From Vibrio brasiliensis LMG 20546 (GTDB lineage Bacteria > Pseudomonadota > Gammaproteobacteria > Enterobacterales > Vibrionaceae): 64,000 bases of DNA. Of the stretch, positions 27,108-35,721 are shown piece after piece (position 1 is the first letter of the stretch; every line of letters starts with the position of its first letter). The position numbers were made by a program, and so were the translations under genes. The notes below the pieces were generated by a model that made no database searches, was not told the origin of the DNA, and saw only the letters and a program-made list of their open reading frames with translations. Location of the stretch: contig NZ_AEVS01000035.1 of the NCBI RefSeq assembly GCF_000189255.1, positions 1 through 64,000 on the forward strand. The letters run 5' to 3'.

Positions 27108-27983
27108 ATGAAAATATCCAAACCTTATATCACAGCGACACTTTTGACCGCCGTATCGCTACTGACGGCTTGTACAGCCACCAAAGCTGAATCACATCAT
27201 CCACTGGTAAACAGTCCGATGAAAGAGACAGCGATGAATGCACAGGACGCCTTTTTTAAAGATTTTGATGCAAACGAGATGAGAAAGTACTTCCGTGAAG
27301 ACTATATTCAGCATAATCCTCATGTACCGACAGGGTTAGCGCCTGCTCTTGGTTTTCTACCGGTGTTAAAAGAAGCTGGAGTGACCTATCAGACTCATCG
27401 TCTATTGGAAGATGGTGACTTTATCATCATGCACAACACTTACGACAATGCGCAAGCGTTCGGTGCAAAACAGGTGGTGACATTTGATGTGTGGCGCATG
27501 CAAGACGGTCAGGTCGCTGAGCACTGGGATGCCATTTCTCCGGTTATCCAGAACACTGCCAGCGGTCGTTCTCAGTTTGACGGGCCGACCCTTGTTACCG
27601 ATACTGACAAAACCGAACAGAATAAGCAGTTAGTTTCTGACTTTATGCAGGATGTACTTTTCGGCAAAGCGCCTGAAAAAATCACTCAATACATCAGTGC
27701 TGAGCAGTATGATCAGCATAATCCTATGGTTAAAGATGGTTTAGATGGTCTTAATGAAGCACTGACTTATCTGGCATCGCAAAATAATATGTTTGAATAC
27801 CATAAGGTTCATCGTGTTCTGGGTGAGGGTAATTTTGTCTTAACTCAAAGCGAAGGCCGCTGGAATGGCAAGCCGCAAGCCTTCTACGATCTGTTTCGTG
27901 TCAAAGAGGGCAAGATAGTAGAGCATTGGGATATTATTCAGGAGATCCCGGAGGAAATGGCCCACGAAAATGGCATGTTCTAA
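27108..27983 (+). CDS. Lipoprotein with two SnoaL-like domains
   Basis: A 291-residue protein from MKISKPYI, with a signal peptide ending in the lipobox LLTAC. Two SnoaL-like alpha/beta domains follow: FFKDFDANEMRKYFREDYIQHNPHVPTG with VFDVWRMQDGQVAEHWDAI-like strand endings, and later ITQYISAEQYDQHNPMVKDG with DLFRVKEGKIVEHWDIIQ. The conserved QHNP and EHWD motifs are in both. Enzymatic role unknown. It follows qorB, and a perfect terminator closes the unit. The start at 27108 is chosen over 27084 because it begins the signal peptide. Confidence 0.8.
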   Translation: MKISKPYITATLLTAVSLLTACTATKAESHHPLVNSPMKETAMNAQDAFFKDFDANEMRKYFREDYIQHNPHVPTGLAPALGFLPVLKEAGVTYQTHRLLEDGDFIIMHNTYDNAQAFGAKQVVTFDVWRMQDGQVAEHWDAISPVIQNTASGRSQFDGPTLVTDTDKTEQNKQLVSDFMQDVLFGKAPEKITQYISAEQYDQHNPMVKDGLDGLNEALTYLASQNNMFEYHKVHRVLGEGNFVLTQSEGRWNGKPQAFYDLFRVKEGKIVEHWDIIQEIPEEMAHENGMF

Positions 27984-27987
27984 ATAG

Positions 27988-28016
27988 AAAAGAGCCCGTT
28001 ATAACGGGCTCTTTGC
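27988..28016. terminator. Bidirectional terminator after the SnoaL-like gene
   Basis: A 26-base perfect palindrome, AAAGAGCCCGTTA and its complement, ending in TTT on each strand, between convergent genes. Confidence 0.85.
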
Positions 28017-28046
28017 GTTTTGAATAGTAAAGCCACGGTTAGTTCT

Positions 28047-29213
28047 TTATCGTGACTTATTACTTTGCATAACAAGGGCGTATAACCAGCCGACAATCAG
28101 CCCCCACATGGTTGAACCAATCCCGAATATGCTGATGCCTGAAAGGGTGACTAAAAAAGTCAGCAGCGCAGGCTCGCGAAGTTTGTCACTTTGAAAAGCA
28201 GTTTGCAGACACATCATTAAGGTTCCAAGCAAAGCGAAGCCTGCCAGCATATGAGTGATTTGTTGTGGAAGCGCTAAGAATAAGGCAACAACAGAAGAGG
28301 CGAGTATTCCTGCGACCAAGTAGAAGCCTCCTGCCCACAACACTGCTTTATAGCGGGCAGCTTTATCACTATCGACATCTTCATTCATACATAGTGCCGC
28401 AGAAATTGCCGCCAGATTGATACTGAATCCACCGAAGGGCGCGGAGAGTACGTTTACAATTCCGGTACCAAGTAAAATCGGCTTCACAGGTGCTTGATAG
28501 CCATAACTTCTCAGCATTGCGATACCTGGTAAGTTCTGTGAAAGCATAGTTACTATGTATAACGGCAGCGCTATGTTCAGTATCGTTGATAGCTTGAAGT
28601 CAGGCGTTACCCAGCTTGGCTTGGCAACTTCCAGCTGCGCTGAACTAAGCAGTGAACCGTCTAGCTGAAATGCAGCGAGAAAACCAATCACCAGCAATAT
28701 CAGCATGGTGTACTTAGCCATAAATCGTTTACTGACCAGATAGGCGGTAAACATAGCGAAGAAGACGATCGGCATTGTCATTATTGGCTCAAATGCCTTA
28801 ACACAAAAAGGCATTAAGATGGCACCTAACATGGCTGTCGCGAGCGGTGACGGAATTCTTTGCAGTGCTTTAGAGAGTGGCGTGATCAGTCCTGTAAGGA
28901 AGATAAGAACGCCAGTTACCGCGAATGCGCCAATCAGAGTCGGCAGTTGATATTGAGCCGCTGAACTGACCAGAATCGCCGCACCGGGAGTCGACCAAGC
29001 GGTGAGTATCGGTGTTTTGTAATACCACGAGTAACCGATTGAGGTGATGCCCATGGTTATTCCTAATGCTAACAGCCAGCTCTCGATCTGACTCGGAGAA
29101 GCACCAGAAGCCGATGCGGCCTGCATGATAATCACCACAGAACTTGTGTAACCGACTAAAACTGCGCTAAAGCCAGCGGTTAAATGATTTAAAACTGATG
29201 ATCTTTGGCTCAT
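28047..29213 (-). CDS. BenE family membrane transporter
   Basis: A 388-residue carrier with about twelve helices. HLTAGFSAVLVGYTSSVVII at the start, SWYYKTPILTAWSTPGAAIL, and APFGGFSINLAAISAALCMN are landmarks of the benzoate:H+ symporter family. In E. coli the same family (YdcO) is divergent from the XRE-cupin regulator SutR/YdcN, and that arrangement is repeated here. The true substrate is unknown; a sulfur compound is possible by analogy with SutR. Confidence 0.88.
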   Translation of the reverse strand: MSQRSSVLNHLTAGFSAVLVGYTSSVVIIMQAASASGASPSQIESWLLALGITMGITSIGYSWYYKTPILTAWSTPGAAILVSSAAQYQLPTLIGAFAVTGVLIFLTGLITPLSKALQRIPSPLATAMLGAILMPFCVKAFEPIMTMPIVFFAMFTAYLVSKRFMAKYTMLILLVIGFLAAFQLDGSLLSSAQLEVAKPSWVTPDFKLSTILNIALPLYIVTMLSQNLPGIAMLRSYGYQAPVKPILLGTGIVNVLSAPFGGFSINLAAISAALCMNEDVDSDKAARYKAVLWAGGFYLVAGILASSVVALFLALPQQITHMLAGFALLGTLMMCLQTAFQSDKLREPALLTFLVTLSGISIFGIGSTMWGLIVGWLYALVMQSNKSR

Positions 29214-29244
29214 TGTTGTCCCATCCTATATGGTAAACTTGTTT

Positions 29245-29296
29245 GTGCGTGATAACGCACATTTGACAAGATAGCATTGTGCGCTATAACGCACAA
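29245..29296. promoter_or_regulatory. Twin palindromic operators between the BenE-family and SutR-like genes
   Basis: Site 1 at 29245-29260 is GTGCGT-GATA-ACGCAC. Site 2 at 29277-29296 is TTGTGCG-CTATAA-CGCACAA. They are two versions of one inverted repeat with centres about 34 bases apart. They lie in the 97-base divergent promoter, the natural binding place for the adjacent XRE-cupin regulator. Confidence 0.7.
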
Positions 29297-29310
29297 CCGG
29301 AGTTGTATGA

Positions 29311-29850
29311 ATGAAAGACACAATTTTTAAGTCGCAAATCGCTAATCACTTAAAGTCAGAAAGAAAAAAGCAAAAGCTGAGTTTGGACGCTACCGCCAAG
29401 CTCACTGGTGTTTCTAAGGCGATGCTCGGCCAAATCGAGCGTGAAGAGTCGAGCCCAACGATTGCTACGCTATGGAAAATAGCCAGTGGCTTGGAAACGT
29501 CATTCTCGGCATTCTTTGCCAATGAACCTAATTTGCAATCGGCGGAGCGGGTCTTTCCCCAAGATCCCCGCATGAGGGTAAAAACACTCTTCCCGTACAA
29601 AGATGATACGGCGATGGAGGTGTTTGAAATTACGCTGTCTGAGCATCATCAACAGATGTCAGACGCCCATAGTGCTGGGGTAATCGAACATGTGCATGTA
29701 ATTGAGGGAGAGGGCAAGTTCTTCTTTGACCAACAGTGGCACGCGCTTAAAGCAGGGGAAAGTTTACGTTTCTACAGTGATCAACCCCACGGGTATCAAG
29801 CGGTAACCGAATCCATGGTATTCCACAATATCGTCTGCTATCCGAAGTAG
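29311..29850 (+). CDS. XRE-cupin transcriptional regulator (SutR/YdcN-like)
   Basis: A 179-residue protein with an N-terminal Cro/CI helix-turn-helix (LSLDATAKLTGVSKAMLGQI, then EREESSPTIATLWKIASGL) and a C-terminal cupin domain (VIEHVHVIEGEGKFFFDQQWHALKAGESLRFYS). GGAG precedes the start. Gene order with the divergent BenE-family carrier matches E. coli sutR-ydcO, whose regulator responds to sulfur supply. Two palindromes in the gap are likely operators for both genes. Confidence 0.9.
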   Translation: MKDTIFKSQIANHLKSERKKQKLSLDATAKLTGVSKAMLGQIEREESSPTIATLWKIASGLETSFSAFFANEPNLQSAERVFPQDPRMRVKTLFPYKDDTAMEVFEITLSEHHQQMSDAHSAGVIEHVHVIEGEGKFFFDQQWHALKAGESLRFYSDQPHGYQAVTESMVFHNIVCYPK

Positions 29851-29888
29851 TAAAAATAAATCGTCGCTGTTCCTGACTAGAAATAGCA

Positions 29889-29914
29889 GCGGAAAGTGAT
29901 GACTCACTTTCCGC
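29889..29914. terminator. Hairpin terminator between the SutR-like and GGDEF genes
   Basis: Perfect 11-base arms GCGGAAAGTGA / TCACTTTCCGC with a TGAC loop between convergent genes. T-runs are weak on both sides. Confidence 0.65.
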
Positions 29915-29923
29915 CATTAATGA

Positions 29924-31684
29924 CTAAAACGTATTCAATACCACCTGATTGCGACCAAAGCCTTTGGCTTGATACATGGCTTTATCGGCGCGACTAATGG
30001 TACTGTGTGGGCTGACTTGGTTACCGGTAATACCAATACTAATCGTAAAATTAATCGTCGTGTTATCGATCTCGACACTTGATTGCTCAACCATTTGACG
30101 CAAAAACTCACACTGTTCATAGGCGTCGTTCTCATCATTGGCATTGAACAATATACAGAACTCTTCGCCACCATATCGGGCCAGACTGAGTGCTCCAGGC
30201 TTGGGAAAACAACGTCGTATTAAATCAGCCGTGTGATAAATGACTTTATCTCCTCCCAAATGGCCGATGTTGTCATTAATGGCTTTGAAGTGGTCAATAT
30301 CAATCATGGCCAGGTAGAGGCCCGGCTGTTCGAGGTTCAGTTCGATTTGCTCTCTGAGTGCCAACTTGTTGTCGAGGTGTGTCATTACATCGCTATTACG
30401 TAGCTGTTTATGCAGTAACAGGTTAGATAGAGCAACCTCAGAGTAGTCTCTGATCATGGTTAGTATGGTGCGATAAGTGGGAATCGTTGCGTTGATATAC
30501 ATCACCGCAATTAAACAATCTTTGTCGAATAGCGGAATCGTGTAGTGTCGCGACTTGATATGGAGCTTCTTGGCGAGTGGATCGACATAATGCTTAGTGG
30601 TGTAGCTGAGTGAACTTGGCGAAAAACGCTTAGCCAGTGCAGTGTCGGTCAGCACAACTTTGGTGTTGCCGTGATAATCAACGGTGGTGAAATGGCCATA
30701 ATCTGCGTCATAAAAACAGAGCTGCATCCCTTTGTGGTGGCAAAAGCGATCTAATACCGATTTTAAATAACGTTTAAAGTCAGCCAGATTTTCGCGGTTG
30801 TTGAGCTGAGAAAGACTTTTGTTCAGCTGGTAAGTGAGATAATTAATCGCTACTGCAAGTAACATCAATGAAGCTATCACAATCGCTGACAGAGAAAACT
30901 GATAAGACGTGGCCAGGATGTCGGCACGATCGGTACCAGCGATGAATACCCAGTTATGTTGGTTGTCTGCATTAAACACCGACATCTTATATTGGCCTTG
31001 GTAATAGTACTCGTGCTTACCGAAGTAAAGACCACTGTTAATTAATTCGCTGATACCCGCATGGTAACTAATTGATGGTGTACCAACACGTTGCGGATCA
31101 GGGTGAAACACCAGTCGGCCTGTATTGGCATCAACAACAAACACATACCCACTGTCTAACGTCCTTAAAGCGCGCAGACTTTGCGTTGCCGATTTGAGAT
31201 CAAACTCGATCCAAATCTCTTTGCCCTTGTCTTGCACATAACGTACGGCGAATACCCACTGAGCTGAGGACTTTGGATAAATAGACGAAACCGTAAAGTC
31301 AGGCGAGATCTCATCTAATGGTTGCCAAACGATATCTGCGTGCTGCTCGGCATAGGTAGAGTTGTGTTGTACGGATTGATACTTTGAGTACTTCTCGTTG
31401 ATGTAAATAATGTCGCTATAGGCTGGGGTATATTTAAGAATTCGCTTAGCGGTCGAGATAAATTCATCATGGTTCGCTGAATCAGATAAGAGATATAACT
31501 TGCTTGATGCTGCTTCGAGTTGCGAGGAGACTAAGTCAGCTGCCGTTTTGATATTTACAAATGACTGCTGGTAAGCATTGTGTTCCGATTGTTTGAGCTG
31601 ATGGTATGCCGCATAAGCCATACCAATTACTAATAGTATGATATACGGTCTCAGAGTTCGAATAACGAACTTGGGTAACGCCAT
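29924..31684 (-). CDS. Diguanylate cyclase with periplasmic dCACHE-type sensor
   Basis: A 586-residue membrane sensor. A first helix (YIILLVIGMAYAAYHQL) is followed by a periplasmic region (about 30-260; ADILATSYQ at its end), a second helix (FSLSAIVIASLMLLAVAINY), a linker, and a C-terminal GGDEF domain. The active site reads ARYGGEEF, and IDIDHFKAINDNIGHLGGD supplies the metal and substrate contacts, so c-di-GMP synthesis is likely. The inhibitory RxxD site five residues before GGEEF is replaced by PGAL. It stands alone with no partner gene. Confidence 0.9.
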   Translation of the reverse strand: MALPKFVIRTLRPYIILLVIGMAYAAYHQLKQSEHNAYQQSFVNIKTAADLVSSQLEAASSKLYLLSDSANHDEFISTAKRILKYTPAYSDIIYINEKYSKYQSVQHNSTYAEQHADIVWQPLDEISPDFTVSSIYPKSSAQWVFAVRYVQDKGKEIWIEFDLKSATQSLRALRTLDSGYVFVVDANTGRLVFHPDPQRVGTPSISYHAGISELINSGLYFGKHEYYYQGQYKMSVFNADNQHNWVFIAGTDRADILATSYQFSLSAIVIASLMLLAVAINYLTYQLNKSLSQLNNRENLADFKRYLKSVLDRFCHHKGMQLCFYDADYGHFTTVDYHGNTKVVLTDTALAKRFSPSSLSYTTKHYVDPLAKKLHIKSRHYTIPLFDKDCLIAVMYINATIPTYRTILTMIRDYSEVALSNLLLHKQLRNSDVMTHLDNKLALREQIELNLEQPGLYLAMIDIDHFKAINDNIGHLGGDKVIYHTADLIRRCFPKPGALSLARYGGEEFCILFNANDENDAYEQCEFLRQMVEQSSVEIDNTTINFTISIGITGNQVSPHSTISRADKAMYQAKGFGRNQVVLNTF

Positions 31685-31830
31685 GGAGTGCCAACTGATC
31701 TTATAAGAGGGGGAGATATGACAGATAGTGTAAACTTATTTCATATTCACATCAATCCATATAAGTCCAGATTTTCTGTAGGAAAAGTGTTAAAAATTAG
31801 CGACATATCACTATGCCGCTAGATTGGTCA

Positions 31831-33780
31831 TCAGGCTTTTAAGTGGAAGATGGCTAACGATGCAGGGGCCACCAAAGCTTGTTTATGATCTATGGTTTGA
31901 TGGAGCTCGTGTGAGTCGGTGTTACACACCATTACCCACTCTCTGCCATCAGCCTCCGGAAGAGTAAATCGAGCGGGCGCATTGGTTTGGTTGATACAGT
32001 AGAACAACTCATCACCATGTTTGCCAATGCCCAGATGCAAGGCGACTGAACTGAGACGATTCCAATCATCATGTTCCATGAAACTGCCGTCGATTCTACG
32101 CCAGAAAATACGGTTGTTATTACGCTTGGCACCACTAAATGCACGAATGAAAGGCACCATGTAACGCTGTCGCGCTTCGACCATATCTGCTAACCACGAC
32201 TTGAAACTCTCTTTATCTGGAGCCTTTTCCCAGTTAATCCAGCTTAATTCATTATCCTGACAGTAGGCATTATTGTTGCCGTTTTGAGTATGTGAAAGCA
32301 CATCAGCAGTCAGGATATGCGGAATACCGAAGGCAAAAAGCAGACTGGCCATAAAGTTACGCTTCTGCTTTTCACGCTTCTCTATGATCACCGGGTTGTC
32401 GCTCTTACCTTCAACACCATAGTTATCCGAACGGTTGTCACCGTGTCCATCACGGTTCTGCTCTCCGTTGGCCTCATTATGCTTGTGCTTGTACGAGACA
32501 AGATCCTGCATGCAGAAACCGTCATGGTATGTGATGTAATTGACGGTCAGTTTATACGGCCAGTTAGCGGCACTATAAAGGTCTCGCGAGCCCATAATTC
32601 GGGTCGCAAACTCTTTGAGGAAGCCTTGATCACCACGCCAGAAGCTACGGGTGATATCACGTAGCCGGTCATTACACTCATTCCAGCCGAATGGGAAATT
32701 ACCGACCTGATAACCATTAGGGCCTATATCCCATGGCTCGGCAATCAGTTTTACTTGTTTAAGGACAGGGTCTTGGCCAACTGCTTTAAAGAAAGCGGCC
32801 TCGGGACTGAAGTTCTCGCCATTACGACCCAGAGTGGCTGCCAAATCGAAGCGGAAGCCGTCAACCTTATATTCGTTAACCCAGTAACGCAGGGTATCCA
32901 TGACCAGATTTAATGTCGACTGATGAGAGAGGTCGAGAGTGTTACCACAACCGGTAAAGTTCGCGTAGTGCTCACCCTGCTTGAAGTAGTAGCGCTTATC
33001 GAGAGCTTTGAGGTTAAAGGTTGGCCCTTCCGCTCCACCTTCTGCAGTATGGTTGTAAACCACATCGAGAATGACCTCGATACCATGTCGATGCAGTTCG
33101 CGGATCGCGGTTTTTAATTCAGTTACAGCATCATGATCGGCATATCTGGGATCCGGAACCATAAACAGGTAAGGGTTATAGCCCCAGTAGTTGACCTTAT
33201 CCATTTTCAACAGGTGTGGCTCGTGCATGCAGGCTGCGACAGGGAGTAGCTGCAGCGTATTGATGTTCTGTTGTTTATAGAAATCAAGCATCGCATCACT
33301 GACTAAGCCAAGGTAGCGCCCTTTGTGACTCTCTTCTACTTGTGGGTGCAGCTTTGAGAGGCCTTTTACGTGCGTTTCAAACAGTACCATTTCGTCACGA
33401 GGTCTGCGTGGGCTCTCCACTCCCTGCCAGTCAAAACTGTCATCGACAACCAGACATTTTGCCAGAGTAAAGCTCTGTTCGCTGTTGAATGGCACCTGAT
33501 AAAACAGTGGCTTTTCTAGGGCTTTGGCATAAGGGTCAGAAATGAGGTGCGGCTTACCGTCACGCTGGACTATGTAGCCATACTTCTGCCCTTTAGTGAT
33601 ATTTGGAATAAAGGTGAAGCGTATACCGGCGTACTCTCCGTCCAACGGATAGGTGGTGAACTGATCCTGTTCATCAAATAGCGCGAGCTGAATATCTTTT
33701 GCATCAGGAGCAAATATCGAAAAATTACAACCTTCGGCACTGAGCGTAGCACCTAAAGGGTAGGGACGGGAGCACTGCAT
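31831..33780 (-). CDS. glgX: Glycogen debranching enzyme GlgX
   Basis: About 649 residues from the second ATG (33780; 33786 is the alternative). An N-terminal CBM48-like domain (RPYPLGATLSAEGCNFSIFA) is followed by a GH13 catalytic barrel: DVVYNHTAEGG, GFRFDLAATLG (nucleophile Asp), LIAEPWDIGPNGYQVG (acid/base Glu) and YHDGF. GlgX cleaves alpha-1,6 branches of phosphorylase-trimmed glycogen. It is divergent from lamB across a region holding MalT-type boxes, so it may belong to the maltose regulon here rather than to a glg operon. Confidence 0.92.
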   Translation of the reverse strand: MQCSRPYPLGATLSAEGCNFSIFAPDAKDIQLALFDEQDQFTTYPLDGEYAGIRFTFIPNITKGQKYGYIVQRDGKPHLISDPYAKALEKPLFYQVPFNSEQSFTLAKCLVVDDSFDWQGVESPRRPRDEMVLFETHVKGLSKLHPQVEESHKGRYLGLVSDAMLDFYKQQNINTLQLLPVAACMHEPHLLKMDKVNYWGYNPYLFMVPDPRYADHDAVTELKTAIRELHRHGIEVILDVVYNHTAEGGAEGPTFNLKALDKRYYFKQGEHYANFTGCGNTLDLSHQSTLNLVMDTLRYWVNEYKVDGFRFDLAATLGRNGENFSPEAAFFKAVGQDPVLKQVKLIAEPWDIGPNGYQVGNFPFGWNECNDRLRDITRSFWRGDQGFLKEFATRIMGSRDLYSAANWPYKLTVNYITYHDGFCMQDLVSYKHKHNEANGEQNRDGHGDNRSDNYGVEGKSDNPVIIEKREKQKRNFMASLLFAFGIPHILTADVLSHTQNGNNNAYCQDNELSWINWEKAPDKESFKSWLADMVEARQRYMVPFIRAFSGAKRNNNRIFWRRIDGSFMEHDDWNRLSSVALHLGIGKHGDELFYCINQTNAPARFTLPEADGREWVMVCNTDSHELHQTIDHKQALVAPASLAIFHLKA

Positions 33781-33786
33781 TATCAT

Positions 33787-34223
33787 GACTTATTAAAATA
33801 ATTTATCGTTTGATCTTTAGTAAATAGTTTTGCAATGAATTGGTCAAGCGCCTCTGACAAAAATAATAATTGTAATTTTATTTCATAAATATGACGGGTT
33901 TGATTCGTTAAGTGAGCTATCTAACATTTGGCGTCAGTTATTTTTGTCATAAAGTTATTTCTCACCCTAATTTTTGTGACTAAACCCGTAAAAACATTGT
34001 CCGGTATGATTTCTCATCCTTTCTCATCCCCCTTAACTATTTTTCATCTGGATGAGTTGCCATTTCTACTCCCCAGTTAATCTTGCAGCAGCTGAAACAA
34101 ACGGGGACAAGGGCTCTGGCCTGACTCCCATCTTACCTCTCTTTTATTAACAATCTGTTTCTGCCTTTACAGAGTGAGCCAAGAAGAGAGCCAAAGAATA
34201 ATAATCCCTAAATGGAGTTAATA
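33787..34223. other. Divergent promoter region of glgX and lamB
   Basis: 437 AT-rich bases with no gene. The part near lamB contains several GGATGAG-type MalT boxes (listed separately). TTTTTGTGACTAAACC near 33971 looks like a half CRP site only. The last 60 bases are the lamB leader with a GGAG ribosome-binding site. Confidence 0.5.
34013..34056. promoter_or_regulatory. Cluster of MalT boxes upstream of lamB
   Basis: On the minus strand AGGATGAG (34013-34020) and GGGGGATGAG (34023-34032) form a direct repeat. On the plus strand TGGATGAG is at 34049-34056. A weaker AGGGTGAG copy lies at 33961-33968. The MalT consensus is GGGGA(T/G)GAGG with core GGATGA, used in such repeats. It fits the maltodextrin genes on both sides. 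Confidence 0.65.
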
Positions 34224-35636
34224 ATGAAAAAAGTAAGTGTAATTGCTGCTGCAGTGGCTTCTGCTTTGATGGCTGGTTCAGTACTAGCTGAAACAGAAGT
34301 AGCGTTAGATGTTGTTTCTGGTGATGAAGCAGCACCTGTTGTTGAAAAAGTGAATGGTACTGACGTTCTGACTGATGGTTGGGAAGTTCACGGTTACGCA
34401 TCAATGAACGCTCGCGTTGTTGATGGCGAGACAGTAGATACTGAGTTTGGTAAGCCAGACTACAAAACGGCAGGTACACACGGCAAGAGTACTAACCAGG
34501 TTGAGTTTGTAATCAAGAAGCACACTGAGCACGCTAACGGTGTTTGGTCTGATTTCGTAGTACGTACAGAGTATGGCAACGGCAACTCTTACGCTTACTC
34601 TTCACCAGGTTCGCAAAAAGACAACACAACGGCACAGTTTGAAGTTAAAGAGACTTTTGTTGAGATTGGTGGTCTTTCTTACCTAGGCGAAGACACGTCT
34701 ATCTGGGGTGGTCAACGTTACCTAAACCGTGCTGCTGGTCTTCTTTCTGGCGAATTCTGGAAACAGTCTTCAGGTGTAGGTGCTGGTCTACAGACTAAAC
34801 TAGGTGGCAACACTGCTGGTATCGCATACGTAATGGCGGATCCGGATGCAGGCTCTGCTGACTCTTACGCTATCGACTGTACTCAAGAAGACGGTTCAGT
34901 ATCAACTAACCCTAATGAATGTAAAGTTAGTAAAAATGGTGCAGCTGAACGTACAACGCTATCTTCTGTTGACCTGTACTACTACGGTGTAGATGTTGGC
35001 TTCGGTAGCCTGGATTTTGACTTTAAATACATTTCGCAAGCGAACAAAGACAGCTCATCTGAAGATGGTTTTGGCGCTGCAATCACACTTAACTCAAGCT
35101 ACTACGGCCTGGATGGTTGGACGCAAACAGCACTATCTTACGGTAAAGGCACTGCACAAAACCGTGGTGTGAACTTCGGTAGCTGGTCAGGCGGTGATGA
35201 CAATGCAGAGTCAATTTTCTTCACTTCTTACGGTGTTCTAAACATCTCTGACAGCTGGCAGATGGGTTCTGAATTCACTTACTTTGCGGCACTAGATGAG
35301 CTATTTACTGCTAAAGATCTGAAGCGTTATATCGCAGCAGTTCGCCCATCTTACAAAGTGAACGATAACCTACGTCTAGAGTTTACAGGTTCTTACGCTC
35401 ATGAAGAGGGTGCGGATGGTTACTGGGATCGTTCAGGCGACGCATTAGAAAGCGATATCTTCAACGCAGAGATCGCAGCGGCATTTACAGTGAACGCAGA
35501 CTACTTCGGTCGTCCACAAATTAAACCATACGTGAGCTACATCTCAGCAGATGATGAAGCAAGTGCTAGCCAACTAGGTATTAAAGATGGTAAATCTGAA
35601 ACCGTTATTGGTGTGCATACTGAAATCTGGTTCTAA
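34224..35636 (+). CDS. lamB: Maltoporin-type outer-membrane porin
   Basis: A 470-residue protein with a signal peptide (MKKVSVIAAAVASALMAGSV-LA), then a short linker and a beta-barrel starting at GWEVHGYASMNARV. The family motif EIGGLSYLGEDTSIWGGQRY is present, and the chain ends in EIWF, a usual outer-membrane terminal Phe. LamB-type porins pass maltodextrins. GGAG precedes the ATG; the in-frame start at 34212 is rejected. Its MalT-box promoter, the malM gene downstream and glgX upstream all support a maltodextrin role. Confidence 0.92.
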   Translation: MKKVSVIAAAVASALMAGSVLAETEVALDVVSGDEAAPVVEKVNGTDVLTDGWEVHGYASMNARVVDGETVDTEFGKPDYKTAGTHGKSTNQVEFVIKKHTEHANGVWSDFVVRTEYGNGNSYAYSSPGSQKDNTTAQFEVKETFVEIGGLSYLGEDTSIWGGQRYLNRAAGLLSGEFWKQSSGVGAGLQTKLGGNTAGIAYVMADPDAGSADSYAIDCTQEDGSVSTNPNECKVSKNGAAERTTLSSVDLYYYGVDVGFGSLDFDFKYISQANKDSSSEDGFGAAITLNSSYYGLDGWTQTALSYGKGTAQNRGVNFGSWSGGDDNAESIFFTSYGVLNISDSWQMGSEFTYFAALDELFTAKDLKRYIAAVRPSYKVNDNLRLEFTGSYAHEEGADGYWDRSGDALESDIFNAEIAAAFTVNADYFGRPQIKPYVSYISADDEASASQLGIKDGKSETVIGVHTEIWF

Positions 35637-35652
35637 ACCAAGCTAAGTAAAC

Positions 35653-35676
35653 GGCAGCCGCTTCGGCTGCCTTTTT
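35653..35676 (+). terminator. Terminator between lamB and malM
   Basis: Arms GGCAGCCG / CGGCTGCC closed by CTT and followed by TTTTT. It is 15 bases after the lamB stop. It should reduce malM transcription relative to lamB. Confidence 0.85.
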
Positions 35677-35721
35677 GCCATTAATGCATAGCACGTTTGA
35701 AAAATATAATGAGAAAGCACT

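Noticed and set aside
33971-33990. TTGTGACTAAACCC as a CRP site for lamB
   Set aside because: Only one half-site is present; the other half does not match TCACA.
34147-34479. Gln/Leu-rich minus-strand frame over the lamB start
   Set aside because: The composition reflects antisense reading of the signal peptide and acidic linker; lamB itself is well supported.
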